Origin: Apis mellifera
Lineage: Eukaryota > Arthropoda > Insecta > Hymenoptera > Apidae
Assembly (NCBI RefSeq): GCF_003254395.2
Contig: NC_037646.1
Span: forward strand, 1,984,001-2,048,000
DNA length: 64,000 nt
Direction of reading: 5' to 3'
Positions 1-12,590 of the stretch are shown here, piece by piece. The notes below the pieces were generated by a model. That model did not search any database. It was not told where the DNA came from and saw only the letters and a program-made list of their open reading frames with translations. The position numbers were made by a program, and so were the translations under genes. Each line of letters begins with the position of its first letter. Within the stretch, counting starts at the first letter, position 1.

Positions 1-710
1 AAACGAAAGTGAAAAGAAATTTAAAAAAAAAAAAATTTATTCAAATAAATATTATTTATTATTCATTTAATAAAACTTTTCTTTATAATAAAAAATCAAT
101 ATTATCTTCTATTTAAAAAAGTGTTAAAGAATTTCTTTTCTCATCCGTCTCAAAAAAATTTATTGCACATTAAAAGATTAATCTCCTCTATACCATTTAA
201 TTGCAGCAAAAATGAAATCGATATCTTCATTAAATTCTGAGAAAAGTTTATATTCGATACATTCTGTATAATTTATATTTTGTGATCTCAAAAGAAATAA
301 AAAGTCAATAAGATAAAAGAATTCAAAAAAATTAATTCATATATACGAAAATATACAGAAATCTTTGAAAGAGTTAGTCATCTTAGATCATTAATAGAAA
401 TTCAATTTACTTTATAGAATTCAAATTTTAGAAATAAAATAGTATATCTAAATATGCGAATGATTCGAATAAAAATAAATTTAAATTTTAATAGAGATAA
501 AGAATTTTGAATTTTATAATTGAGATCAAGCAGAATATTTAATATATATCTATGATATAATTTTTTTTTCATTTTTTTAAGTTCTAAATAAAGTATTTTC
601 TAATTATTACAAGAGATAGTCTGTATATGTATATCAAGTCAATGTAGTGGTCAATACATGATACATTTATATGTTAATGACATCAGAGAATATGATGTAA
701 ATGTGCTTAC
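1..710. other. A/T-rich noncoding stretch
   Basis: Almost entirely A and T, with homopolymer runs and stop codons in every frame. I see no gene, RNA or ordered repeat here. Confidence 0.6.
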
Positions 711-714
711 AGGA

Positions 715-990
715 TTTTGGGGCTCCCTTTAAATGAGAACGATGTATACACCATAGTAGTCCTTTTATTGTGTATATAGGATGGTTTAACTAAATTACTT
801 TCCACATAACCACTAGAGCGATATGACACGACCACATAGTTCACAGATCAAAGGTTCCTATTGAACATTTTCCGCAGGCTGCGGCTAATTTTTGTCACGT
901 AAACTAATTTCGTATCAATCGATGAAATTGTTAATTTCAATACACTTTTTGGCTCGTACAATTAATATCGCGATGGTATTCCTCTTTTCA
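715..990. other. Compositional island, possible regulatory DNA
   Basis: This patch is visibly richer in G and C than its flanks and is interrupted by stops in all frames. It contains a 13-base perfect dyad, CCGCAGGCTGCGG, at 872-884 (six-base arms around one G). Retained G+C in such an A/T-rich background suggests constraint. No exon signals were recognised, so a regulatory role is only an inference. Confidence 0.3.
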
Positions 991-1170
991 GATACATTCA
1001 TGAAATTCTATTGTATGCGTATAATATATGTGGTAAATAATTGGTAAAGAAGAATGCAAATTTATTAAACAAATTTATCTGAATTTTTTAATAAATATAC
1101 AGGGTATTAATGTATTTGTGAGAAAATACATTTTTGAAGATACCTCAATTGTAGAGGTCAGAATAAAGAT

Positions 1171-1360
1171 TGATATTCAGATTGAAATTCATTTATTAAG
1201 TTTAAGCAATTTAAATTTGCATTAAATGAAGTGAGACAAAGAGTAATACTATCTCATTCTATCTTTATCTTCATTCCATTTTATTCTATAATAAAAATAT
1301 TCTATAATAAATCTTCATTCTAACTTCATCTAATACAAATTTAAATTAATAATATATCAA
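1171..1360. repeat. Dispersed hairpin-type repeat, copy 1
   Basis: A left arm containing TTTAAATTTGCATTAAATGA (about 1210-1230) is matched in reverse complement by a right arm containing TTCATCTAATACAAATTTAA (about 1326-1345). The two arms flank a pyrimidine-rich centre. Related sequence occurs at 12107, 27901 and 45705. The architecture resembles a small non-autonomous (MITE-like) element. It is degenerate and I cannot define target-site duplications. Confidence 0.45.
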
Positions 1361-2313
1361 ATGAACTTTAATATTTTTATATACCATAATTTTCGTGTTC
1401 AACCATCTAAAAATGTATATTATTCTATATACTAACAAAATGATTTGATTATGAAATATTTCGTTCATTTTTTTAATATTACAAAATATATTTAGATAAA
1501 ATTTAGATAAAAATTGAATAAAAGAGAATATAATTTAATGTTAATAATTTATTACTATTATTATAATTATATTATTAAAAATATGATTAGAAATAATTGT
1601 GTAACGATGAAAACGTTTCTATTTTTCTATTTTCTTATTACAAAAGAAGTAAAATAAAAAATAAATAATATATAATATATAATACATAATAATGGAGAAT
1701 ATTGTTATTTTATTGTCACTTTATAAAACAAAAAATATTGATTAATTAAAAAAAAAAACTATTTAAATATTTTTTTGTCAAATTAACAAAAAATATAATA
1801 TATTTAGAATGATTATAAAATTCTGATAATTAATTTATCGTGATAAAAAAAAGATTAAAAATCTTTGCAAGATATTGCAAGATATTAAATAATTCATTAT
1901 TAAATATTAAATAACACATTTATTAAATAATATATTTTAAGTTTTTTGCAATTAATTTATTCATATTAATAAATTTGAATGATTCATGATAGATCGAATA
2001 GATAAAATTACACTAAGAAATCACTGTAAGTCTTATTGATATGATTAATTTACTGCATTAATTAATAAATTCTATAGCGATCACTTATTACAACTAATGA
2101 AAATTGAGCATTCATTTACGAATAGAAATTAAAAAATGAATATTTATATATTTTCGATTAAAAATATATATAGAACTTTTGATTAAAGATTTAATAAAAT
2201 CTATAATATAAAATAAAATAAAATAAAATAAAATAAAAAACTCCTATGTAAAAATTAATCTCCCTCTTGTAGAAAATACTTAGAGATCTCATAAAAATTG
2301 AAAGATATCAGTA
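1361..2313. other. A/T-rich noncoding stretch
   Basis: No usable open frame and no RNA gene. It ends with a short pentanucleotide microsatellite (AAATA)n at about 2209-2237. Confidence 0.55.
2209..2237. repeat. (AAATA)n microsatellite
   Basis: About five uninterrupted AAATA units, read directly from the sequence. Confidence 0.9.
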
Positions 2314-2487
2314 TTATTGAATCAGTGGTGGAGTGGTTACATCAAGAAGAGTTGGAGTAACCGGTAGCATTAAAAAGTCATAAGATCGTGGATCTATAGA
2401 AAAACTTGATGCGCATACTAATGGCATCGAACTACGTTGCTGCTTTAATGCCAGTCCCAATGGGGGTACCGCAAGTCCCAATTCCAT
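2314..2487 (-). CDS. Possible terminal exon, product unknown
   Basis: The minus strand carries an open frame that ends in TAA at 2314-2316. The frame stays open upstream to 2595. On the minus strand an acceptor-like TGGTTTGGTTCTCAG lies directly before ATG at 2487, giving a 57-residue segment that begins MELGLAVPPLGLALKQQ and ends TLLDVTTPPLIQ. Codons are much more G/C-balanced than the surroundings, and the peptide lacks the Lys/Asn/Ile/Phe bias of chance frames here. It could be the last coding exon of a minus-strand gene whose other exons lie beyond this island, or a small independent ORF. I do not recognise the protein family, and chance remains possible. Confidence 0.3.
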   Translation of the reverse strand: MELGLAVPPLGLALKQQRSSMPLVCASSFSIDPRSYDFLMLPVTPTLLDVTTPPLIQ

Positions 2488-2595
2488 CTGAGAACCAAAC
2501 CACAATCTCCGGAGGATCCATCGCGAGATACTATACTTGCCGAGAATTTTACATCGCTTCAAAGCATAATGATTAAATACTATAGATACTGCCAT

Positions 2596-3850
2596 TTATA
2601 TTCTGAAACTAAAGAATAATAATGCACCTATAAGACAATTCTCTATTGGTTTAATCCTATTGGTAAATATTCATATGATGCTTATTCAAGGATGAAAAAA
2701 TATTGTTGTAATTTCAAAAGATTGCTTCATATCGAATAATGTAAATATATTAGGCTGAAATGAAAAAAATCAGATTTTCTTTTATGTTTCATTGAATTTT
2801 TCTTGATATCTATTGTATGTATATATACTTAAAAATAAAATATATTATATTTAACATTATGTATTTGATAATTTGATCTTAAAAATTTAATTGAAAAGAA
2901 AAATTATAAAAATGAATTAAAAAAATTATATCTTCATGATCTTGAATCTTCGTGATTATCTATGATAAAAATAATTTTGATTCATCTAATAATAAAAAAT
3001 AATTAAAGTGATCATATTAAAGTAATCATATTAATTAAGTGATCATAAATAAAATAATTTTACTAAAATAATTTTTTTTATTTAAAAATTATTAAAATTA
3101 TATGCAAGTAATTGTTGTTTCTATTTTTTAATTTTTAATTTGGTTTTTTTAAAATTAATTAATTTAAATAATTTTAAGCATTTATTAATTAAAATTTATA
3201 ATTCAAATTGAAATGGTCGATTATAACATTATAATCAATAGAGAAAATTTCATAAAAAATACTAGTACATTTTTAAATATTACTACATTTTTTATTTAAT
3301 ACCAAATTAAACTAAATTAAAAAAAATTAGAACAATGTATTAAGCACAAATTTAATCGTATGAAAAATGCACCAAAAAATTTAAAAATAATTATTATAAT
3401 TTTGATATAAAATAATTCTTAATTTAATAAGAAACTTAATAATTTTTAATTACTTTTAACTTTCTTATATATAAATAAGATTATTTTTCTTTAATTTCAT
3501 TTATTATATAATTAACAGATATATAATTTAACAGATTCTTTAATCTTTTAAGATTAAATTAAATTAGATTAAATTAAATTAAATTCATTAAGATTAAATG
3601 AAATCTTTGCAATTCTTACAATATTTTCTCTTCTTCTCTTCAAATTATTTTACAACAAAATTATTAATTTACATTATCTTATAAAAATTTTTGTTGCATG
3701 ATAATTTCTATATGTATAATTGTATTCTAAGCTCAATCATGTTATTACTTCCCTATTCTAACATATTGTTGTAACACATTCTGTGAAAGAGATGATACAT
3801 ATAACTCTAATACAGTATTCAGAGACATCTGTGAAGTATTTACAATTGCT
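2596..3850. other. A/T-rich noncoding stretch
   Basis: Stop-dense in all frames, with short A/T homopolymers and some ATTAAATTAAA-type simple sequence near 3550-3600. Nothing else is seen. Confidence 0.55.
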
Positions 3851-3858
3851 GTGAGGGA

Positions 3859-4095
3859 TCAGGGTGTGAAATTCTCTTTGACGTTTCGCGTGACAGCATG
3901 ATGTTCGACTGAGTACATCTTTTGGAAGAAACGGCCATTAAGAAGTGACTGAATGTCATCTCGCAGACGACGCAGATTCCTTTCATTTTGGCTACCTCCC
4001 TTTTTAGTAGCCAAGGAATACGCGTTTTTAGTGAAAGCTTCGTTCATCGAGTCTACCTCCCACTTAGGGATACGAGTAAGAGCTTTTTCAACGTG
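3859..4095 (-). CDS. Possible exon or small ORF, product unknown
   Basis: A minus-strand frame is open from just after a TGA (4096-4098) to a TGA at 3859-3861, 78 residues in all. An internal ATG at 4045-4047 would give 62 residues beginning MNEAFTKNAYSLATKKGG. The middle is rich in Arg, Asp, Asn and Leu (NERNLRRLRDDIQSLLNG) and could form a helix. Codon use is balanced, unlike the surrounding DNA. I do not recognise a family. The region before the frame has a T-rich run but only a weak AG acceptor candidate. It may be an exon of a minus-strand gene that also uses the 2314-2487 segment, but no joining phase can be shown. Confidence 0.28.
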   Translation of the reverse strand, partial: HVEKALTRIPKWEVDSMNEAFTKNAYSLATKKGGSQNERNLRRLRDDIQSLLNGRFFQKMYSVEHHAVTRNVKENFTP

Positions 4096-4149
4096 TCAGA
4101 AAAAAGTTACGTTTTTAAATGCTAAATATCATTTCCGTCTGTTTGAAGG

Positions 4150-5425
4150 ATAGGTACACAAGAAGCGAGCTTTTTAAAGAAGATCGGTCGTTTCAATTCT
4201 TCTCTTTACAAATTTTTTACGATTTCTATGCATTTCTTTGTTTAAATTAAATTTCGTTACCTGGAAATTCGTATGAATATTGAATGAAAATATTTTTACA
4301 CTCGTGAAGAACTTCCTTTCTAATTGGTTTTTGTGCATGCATATTTTTGTTCAAATTAAATTTTTGCGAAGATTTAACAAGGAAATAAGTTTTCAATGGA
4401 TAATGATGTTAAATACGCTTAATGCCAAATCTAATAAGGTAATAATTCTTTTATAACACGAGAATACTTCAATCTTTGATTCAGATTTTAAACGTTCAGA
4501 ATTAAACGTGCTTAAAATACTTTTAACTTTCGTTATTTTTATATTATTGGATATTATTTATTATGTGATATATTCGTATGTGAATATATGTGAATTATTC
4601 GTACAATTTAAACTTATACATTTATTTATGTATTGAATCACACGAAAAAAAACTTGATACATTTATTTTTGTTATTTTATGTCATTCATGAAAGGATTCA
4701 TTATGTTAAAATTAATTTAAATTAATTTAATTTTTATAAAGATTTTAATTAAAAATTAATTAAAAATATTTAATTAAAATTAAAAAATGTAAAAAATTTT
4801 CAAGATATTATTATTTAAATGAAAAGGAGATCTTTTCGAGTATCTTATCGAGCTTTTTTTTATAATTTTAAATAAAAAAAAAATCAAAACAATAATTAAT
4901 CTTTTTATTGAATAATCGATGCACTCAGTTATTGTTTTATTTCTGAATTTATTCATAAACTATTTAAATATGTATTTTCATTATAAATGAAAATGTAGTT
5001 TATTTACTTACATTTAATACATTAAGAATTTTTTCAGTATAATTATTTATTCGTACAATAGATTATAAACAAAAGAAATTAGAGATTATAAATTCTATTT
5101 TTTATCACTTTGAAAATATATTTTTGTCTCTTTGTTTTTAAAATATTTTTTTCATAAAGTATCAAAATAATAGCGTGACACGAAAATTGAATATTCTACT
5201 GCATATGATGCAATTAAATATTATTGTTACGAAAAAATCTGTTTACATATTCACGAATTACAATGGACAGTTTATATTTTCACATCACAATCAACGCGAG
5301 ATATAAACAATCTTTATACCTTTTGTATATAAAATAACAAATCCAGAGATATCGTGACGTTCGAATAATAATATAAATAATTGTATTTGTGCGTGGGAAT
5401 TTAAAACATATATCTCTTTAAAGGA
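4150..5425. other. A/T-rich noncoding stretch
   Basis: A transition zone to about 4450 is somewhat less A/T-rich; the rest is stop-dense. No feature was recognised. Confidence 0.5.
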
Positions 5426-5429
5426 ACTC

Positions 5430-5600
5430 GATGAACTTAGTAATTAGATCGATGGCGATCATCAATGTTGCAAATTCGATATTTTTCTTGTTGATGGAAA
5501 TGCTATTAACATGCATGCGAAATCAGCGGAAATTATTTGCGATGGTTTAACGCGGAGACCGAATTCACCAATTCTGTTTAACAACTAAACAAACTAAACA
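5430..5600. other. Compositional island, possible regulatory DNA
   Basis: A short G+C-enriched patch containing TTAGTAATTAGATCGATGG near 5437-5455 (a TAATTA-type homeodomain core) and ATTAACATGCATGCGAA near 5505-5521. It has no long frame and no clear splice signals. Candidate noncoding regulatory element only. Confidence 0.25.
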
Positions 5601-6880
5601 AACCTTGTCCCCATTGATATGCATACGAAATAATTAGTTTGTATATTTGTAGTTGAACTTATTACACGGAATAATAGGCTTAAAAATGATAAATCTTGAA
5701 AGTTTGACTCTTAAGATAAATAAAAGATCTATGAAGATTCGAACATATCAAATTTTTAGACGTAAGAAATAAATAACTTCTTAATCAAAATAAAATATCC
5801 TATAAATTAAATTATTTACATATTATATAAAATTGTGTTTTATTTATATTTTTTTAACAAATTACAAATAAACAAATATAAAAAAGGATATTAAAATATA
5901 AATAATATCTTTATAAAAAATATTCATAAAAATTCAAAATATCCATTATTTTTATTTTATGATTTTGCAAATGTTTTATAATAATCTCATTAGTAATATC
6001 TTTCTAAAACTATACTTTTAAAGCACAGTTTTAAGAAAATAATAATACTAAAAATTATTATAATTTAAAATTTTTCTCCCATACTAAATTTTGATCTAAA
6101 TTTATCTCGTATATTATTATATTTTATTCTCGTTTTTTTTTCATTCATTGAATTATTCTTTGTCGTTTAATTATTTCTGAAAAATAAACAATATAATATT
6201 TAGGAAGGAATTTATGATATTTCTTTCATTTAAATTTAAATTATAAAAGAGTATAATTAAAGGCATGACAAAATCTATCCTTTGTTTATAAAAGAACAAT
6301 AGTTTGATGTTAATGAAAATAATGAACACAGTTGATCGCAAACATATGTACATATATAATTTATTATGTTACATGCTCACAAAATTTTTATTATTAATAA
6401 AAATATTACTTTTTATATAAATAAACTGCCATAGATAATATAAATATTCATATAGATAACATGGATATGATGAGTTTTAAAATGGAACTTTAAAAAAATA
6501 ATAATTCGCAAAAAATCATTTTTTAAATAACTTTTCTATTCCCTTTTTAAAAACTTTAAATTCTAATTTATCGCAGTTTGCATTTTCAAAAATCTTTCCA
6601 TCTAAAAAATTTTGCATTTAAAACAAATTATATCATAGTGAAAAAAATTTTCTATCAATTGCTTATTTATCAAAATCATTTATTTAATTTTTATAAATTA
6701 CAACCATCTGTTTAATCCTTGTCAATTTCATAATATAAATTTTATTCTTATATAATTTCATTTATTGATTTTATTTATTGTATTTATTTATTTATTGTAA
6801 AACTAGTTCTAATAATTCTTCATAGAAAAAAATTCTTCAGAGAAAAAAAATTTCAAACAGAAAATTACTCTTAATACGAT
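5601..6880. other. A/T-rich noncoding stretch
   Basis: Stop-dense DNA. The one frame of about 60 codons on the minus strand (6171-6353) is Ile/Phe/Asn/Leu-rich, as expected by chance from this composition. No RNA or repeat is evident. Confidence 0.55.
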
Positions 6881-6884
6881 TACG

Positions 6885-7385
6885 AAAGTTACGAAGATCA
6901 ATGCTTCGAGGAATGGAAGATGAAAGTTGGCGCGTCTATCATTTATCTTGCATAGGATGGCATAAGTTTGACAGATAGTTCAAGACATATCAACATAGAA
7001 GAATTATTACGCGATAGTACGAGGTCATATCGTTTTTGAGCTTGGCACATTACGCGAAATTTCGCTAATAATCCCGGCAAATGGCGGTATTCGCGTACCG
7101 GCTTCAAGTATTCGCAGTAATGAATTTAACGTCGTTGTCGAAAAGTAGAGCCATAAAATAAATCTTGCCGGTAGCGAGGGCCATCCGGAGCATTTCACAG
7201 ACGTTTATTACGTACTTTTATTAAAATCTTTATGAAATAGCGTTGCTTGGCCTGTGCAAGAAGAAACGGAGGAATTACAGTGGACCTTCATCACGACAAT
7301 AATAATCGAACACCGTGATAACTTGCGCATCATCAATTTCTTACGATACGGGATAAAAAAGCGATAGAAGAGTTGGCCTGTGTAT
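6885..7385. other. Compositional island, candidate conserved noncoding element
   Basis: About 500 bases of markedly higher G+C: 28 of 60 bases at 7081-7140 are G or C. Stops occur in all frames within short distances, so it is not a long exon. It includes GAGCCATAAAATAAATCTTG near 7149-7168 (TTTATGG on the other strand, a Hox/Caudal-like core) and CATTTCACAGACGTTTATTA near 7192-7211. A developmental enhancer is an inference from composition and A/T-core sites, not a demonstrated function. Confidence 0.35.
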
Positions 7386-8730
7386 TTATGAAAATTTTAT
7401 TATCGAATTATAATTTAAATTTAATTTCTTCAATGATACAATGATTCCATCACTTCATGTTTCGAATTATATCTTGCAAGTTTTTATTGATTATAAAAAA
7501 CGTCAAGTTAATGGATTAAACAATAGATAAATTAAATATAGATATGAAAATCTTATTAGATTAAAATATATTAGAGTAAAGAGAAGCGATATCAATATCA
7601 AAGCGAATTTGATATTAAATTTTAACGTATAAATTTATATTAAGTATACTTATTTTACATATTTTACATATAAAGAAATTAATATGAAAGAAATGTATGA
7701 TGAAGAATGTTTATATTATATTTATATTATATAGTATTAATTATGTTTCTATCTTAATATAAAAATATTAATATTAATTTTATATAAAAAATATTTTTAT
7801 ATTTCTAGTAAAAAATTATATGAGAAATTTTGACATTTATTATTAAAAATTGTATGTAAAGTATAATCTATTCAAGAAAACGAATAATTTTCTGATATTA
7901 AATTGCAAATGTTATTTTGTTCTTTGTGACTTATTTTGAATACATTCAAATTGTTAATTCAAATCTTTTTAATATTTGGATATAATAAATATTAACATAA
8001 TAAAATTTTATCAATAAAAAGATTATGATTATGAGATGATTATTATGCTATTTACGAAAAATATTTGTGTTAATTCATTTTGATAAAAAAAAAATGTAAG
8101 TCAAATCATAAATTACAATATATTTTATATGATTGGAAAGAAAAATTTGCAAAATGTTTTTAAAAATAGTAAAATATTGATGAATGAATGAAGTTATAAT
8201 ATTAATATTAAGAAGAATTACTTGAAAAATGATAAAAATTTAATTATAAAATTTAAATTAATTTGATCAAATTTTAAACACTAAATAAAAGAAAATTATT
8301 TTACTGAAAAACATAGAATATTTTTATTTAAAAATCCATTCTTAATAGTTTATTATTTTATATAATTAAACTAATTTTTAACTAATTATTTTGTCTACAA
8401 ATATTTAATATTAAATATTTTTCTAAATACTACTATATTTTATAAAAAACCACTTTAAATAAATAAAGTAGCAGAAGTTTCAGATAAATAGAAGTCTAGT
8501 ATGTATATAATAAAAAGAATTTTAATAATTATGCAACTATTGTACAAATATACAATATACAAATATCATTGCCAATATTTTTAACAATACTTCGTCATTT
8601 ATTACAGAAAACAACTTTCAATTCTACTTTTAATTCTTGCTTTCTCCTTTTACACTTTTATTATATTTATCTCGCTTTATCTGTATCATTCAATAAATTT
8701 ATCATCGATACGAGTTAATCGAAAAATTTT
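7386..8730. other. A/T-rich noncoding stretch
   Basis: No open frame of note. Dense ATT/AAT simple sequence. Confidence 0.55.
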
Positions 8731-8734
8731 TTCA

Positions 8735-9335
8735 CCTCTCTTCTTTTATATTTCCATCTACTATCAAACCTACAACGCAATAATATGTTTCACGGCAGGA
8801 ACTACTTTTCACAGATGTCGAACGGAATCGAAGGTACGCGTAAAAATCGATGATAGAAAATTTTAAGAGACGAACGATGGTGCAATAATAAAAGATGCAG
8901 GTATCTATCGGGATATATCCGGTGTTTCGGGATATAACGTCGGTATGTATACGAAAAAAGAGGATGCCACGTGCATGTATACAACAAACCACTTCGGTAT
9001 ATGGGATATCTAGGTGGTGAACGGCGGTGTAGAAGTATGCCGCATGCTTCCCACTCAATGTACAACCCCTATCCGTGTAATGTCATTACGCAGGCGAAGT
9101 GGCTTCGAACATCAAAAGGTGGAATATCTTCTGATGGAAAAGCATTTCCTGGTTGTGGTGAACATGCAAGGGGAACATGCGTGCATGAAAGAAGACGCTT
9201 AATAAAAATAAACCCTGACCATTCATATTTCCATAAAGTTTTCTGCAGAGCGTTAGCCGCTATCTGGGATATTTACACCTCGTTTTGGATACGGGGCATA
9301 CGTTAAAAGCGAATGTTTTACATCCTGGTAGCTTC
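8735..9335. other. Compositional island with several overlapping chance-like frames
   Basis: A 600-base G+C-enriched block. Frames of 62-111 codons are open on both strands at once (plus 8971-9306, minus 8732-9058). They lack signal peptides, recognisable motifs or a consistent codon bias, so I do not call a gene. The block contains near-repeats of CGGGATATA (8919 and 8938 areas) and GCCACGTGCATG near 8967-8978, which holds an E-box CACGTG. It may be regulatory DNA or a noncoding exon. Confidence 0.3.
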
Positions 9336-10480
9336 TGTTAAGTAAAATATATATATATTTATATGTACATATATAATTTGACGCACAAAGTTGCTGGTGA
9401 TTTTTAAGGGCAATGGATGGAAGGGAAGATGCTTTCTACGAGACTACATCAAAACAAATTCATTTTTTAATATCATTTTTGATAAATATGTATAACGTGA
9501 AGATTGAATCGGTTATCGAAATAAACTCTCATTCAAATAATTATTTACACTTAAGTGAATAAGATCTTTACTTTTACTTTTACTTTTTGTTATTTATTTT
9601 ATGCTGGATAATATTATTTGAATAATCAATTAGTTTAATATTTGTTATTTTATTTTATATTTTGAGTATTTTTTATTTAGTATTTTATTTATTATAAGAA
9701 TATATAAAAATATTTATTGATTTTTTTCATTTCTAATTGTAAGATCAAATCAATGTTGATATATTTGAATGAAATATTTAATTGAAATAGATTTTAGTAA
9801 AAATAAACAAAAAAATTAAATTATTTCAAATACAAATAAATTCATTTGAAAACAAATATTGTAAATTCTTCGACAAAATAAAATAAAATCTTAAATATAA
9901 AACTTAATAATAGAAAATAAAAAATAAGAAATATAAATTTTTATATATACATGAGAAATACAGATTTTATCAATGAATATTCAAAAAATACGAAAAGAAA
10001 TACATTTAGATTCAGACATAAGAAAAGTGATTTGAGAAATAGAAATTCCATGTAGAAACATTATCTGAAGAATATCTTTATTTGTTTACTGAAATTGAAT
10101 AACAAATACTTTGCATAATTCAATAAAGTAAAATAAAAATTTTATTTGAATTATTATACTAAGAATTTTTATTTCAATAATATCCAATCCTGTAATTCTG
10201 TTAAATATTTAAGAGAGGAATCTAATTTACTCCGTTTGAAGCTTTAAGGTTTAATGTCTCTTGAAAGCATTTATAACACTGAAAAAATTAATATAACTCA
10301 AAACACTTTAAAATATAATTTCATTTGATTTAAATATGGTAAAATTTTTATACGATTTAATTATTGTATAATATGATATCGTAAGAATATGAAATTCATA
10401 AAGAAAGAAATTGTTTCTTTATACGTCAACAAAATAATCCTTTATCTTTTCACTCTTTCTTTCTTTTTCTTCTGATATAA
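9336..10480. other. A/T-rich noncoding stretch
   Basis: A short TA-rich run at about 9349-9386, otherwise unordered A/T-rich DNA without frames. Confidence 0.55.
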
Positions 10481-10484
10481 CAAT

Positions 10485-10800
10485 TATTCCTATTGTCTCG
10501 CATAGAAGAACACTCGCTTATCCAAGTATATACGAAGGAGAATCTATAAGAGGTGCGCCATGGGCGGTGAATTTACTAGAGTAATGAAACTATCAGGTGG
10601 CCTGAGTTATATTAGAGCTTTGCCGCAAGCCCGCTCGCCAATAGCCTGTGGCCACTATTTGTCTGCTTGCCGACTGCACCGATTAAGATACTTAAACGAT
10701 TAAATCCTACTTCGAAGGTGTATGTGCACCAATACGAAAGAATTCGATAATTCTTACGTCTTAAAGCTCGAGAAATGGTGAACGCGTATTAATTTCTATT
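10485..10800. other. Compositional island with imperfect hairpin
   Basis: A G+C-enriched patch without a long frame. TCAGGTGGCCTGA at 10593-10605 is a five-base-arm dyad. Allowing a two-base bulge, the arms extend to AACT/AGTT. CAGGTG is an E-box/Snail-type core. A second motif group, GATTAAG and GATTAAATCC near 10681-10708, resembles K50 homeodomain sites. Regulatory use is inferred only. Confidence 0.3.
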
Positions 10801-12106
10801 GTTAAACGATACAATAAAATTGGAATCGAAAGTTTGAAATTTAAGATTATTAAATAATTATTAGATAATTATTAGATAATCGAGAATGTTTTTTCGTATT
10901 TTTAGTGATGAAGAAAAATGCAAGTAATGTAAATTAATTTGTTAATTCTATTTATGACATAAATAAATATCGATTTTATGGAAATCATAGTCAGATTTTA
11001 CAGTCAAGTGAAAATTTTTTTTTTCTCACTATTTTTGATTCTGAAGATGGATATAAGTTTAATAGAGTTATGCATATTCAGAGATTGAGAATTATAATAG
11101 TGTAAGTTTGATAAAAAATGATAAAAAATGTTAATGAATTTGTATTATAATTTCATTTTTTATTTTAAATCATCTGATGTAAGTTATTTCAACTTTCTAT
11201 ATTTATTAATTAAAATAATAATTTAAAATTAATACTATTGAAATCAGAATGTAAAAATATATAAATATATAAATATAAAATATAATATATATAAATAAAT
11301 TATTTTTTATAGAATTTTTCAAAATAATTTATGTATATATTATATTATATTTTCTTTAATATAACAAATACAATATAAATAGAAAACTTTAAAAGAATGA
11401 AAATTTAAAAAGAAATTTTTAAATATGATTCTATAGAAATGTATTAAAATCTTTTTGAAAAATAATGTTATTATAGATTTTATAAATAGTTGTTTATTAT
11501 TTAATTGTTATTTTATTTTACCATTATATTATATAAGTATATTTCATAAAAATTATGATTTTGAATATGTATTAAAAAAATTCATATACTTAATATAAAA
11601 ATCTTAATATAAAATATATACTTAATATAAAAATCTGTATTCTAATTTTTAGTTATATATATATATTGATTTATTTATAGAATTGAACATGTAAAATTAG
11701 CTCTATAGAAATAATAAATTATATCTATTCCAGTATTTATTTAACAGAGATCCTGCTTTTGATTAAAAAGATATGTTTATTAAAATTTATCGTATATTAT
11801 TATATAATTAAAATTTATTCGTATATGAATATTATTTTTAGTTGATATACTAATATATTAGATTTTCTATGTATTTAATTACATGTGTAAGTATTAATAT
11901 ATATAATTTATTTTCATATTTTAACTCGTAATTTAATATATTATGTAGTTATTTATATTTTGACTTTTGTTAATTGAATGAAAACATGAAACTAAAATTT
12001 ACAAATTTCGAAATTTTAGAAACAAAAAAGATATAAATGTTCTGTTAAATATACAGAATATTAAATATTTCTAAACATTTTTGAAGTAAACTTAAAACTT
12101 GGCATA
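10801..12106. other. A/T-rich noncoding stretch
   Basis: Unordered A/T-rich sequence, stop-dense, no features recognised. Confidence 0.55.
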
Positions 12107-12195
12107 CAAAAATATCGATTAAATTTATTTCTTAAATTACAAATAATTTAAGTTTGTATTAGATGAAATAAGAATAACGACAGAACGAAGTAGTT
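12107..12195 (+). repeat. Dispersed hairpin-type repeat, copy 2 (left arm only)
   Basis: Positions about 12108-12148 match 27901-27941 with only about two mismatches over roughly 40 bases (core AATATCGATTAAATTTATTT). The shared GTATTAGATGAAATAAG-type segment follows. No matching right arm is visible, so this copy appears truncated. Confidence 0.5.
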
Positions 12196-12523
12196 TTTTT
12201 TGCCATACCGTTTAAAATCTTTTCTCCATTTTTATCTAAGATAAAAAACTTAATAAATAAATGTTTTTGTACATATTAATTTTTTAATTTGTATTTTTTT
12301 TGTATTTAAATGTTTTATCTTTAGAATCTTAAAAAGATATCTCATGAATGTCTTAACATCCTTTATATATAAGAAGTATACGATTTATTTGAAAATATGG
12401 AAAATAAATCCAAAGAAAATGAACTTTGAAAACCATTTATATAAGTTCTGATATATCTTATATATAATGATTAACTTATTTTAGTTTTGTTAATTATATT
12501 TATAACTATATTATAAGAAATTA

Positions 12524-12527
<4 letters not shown>
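12196..12527. other. A/T-rich noncoding stretch
   Basis: Nothing recognised. Confidence 0.5.

Positions 12528-12586
<59 letters not shown>
12528..12586. repeat. (TA)n microsatellite
   Basis: About 59 bases of uninterrupted TA dinucleotides, read directly. It ends in TACACA. Confidence 0.95.

Positions 12587-12590
<4 letters not shown>

Noticed and set aside
8732..9306. Overlapping frames on both strands as genes
   Set aside because: No motif, signal peptide or codon bias favours any one of them. The open frames follow from local composition.
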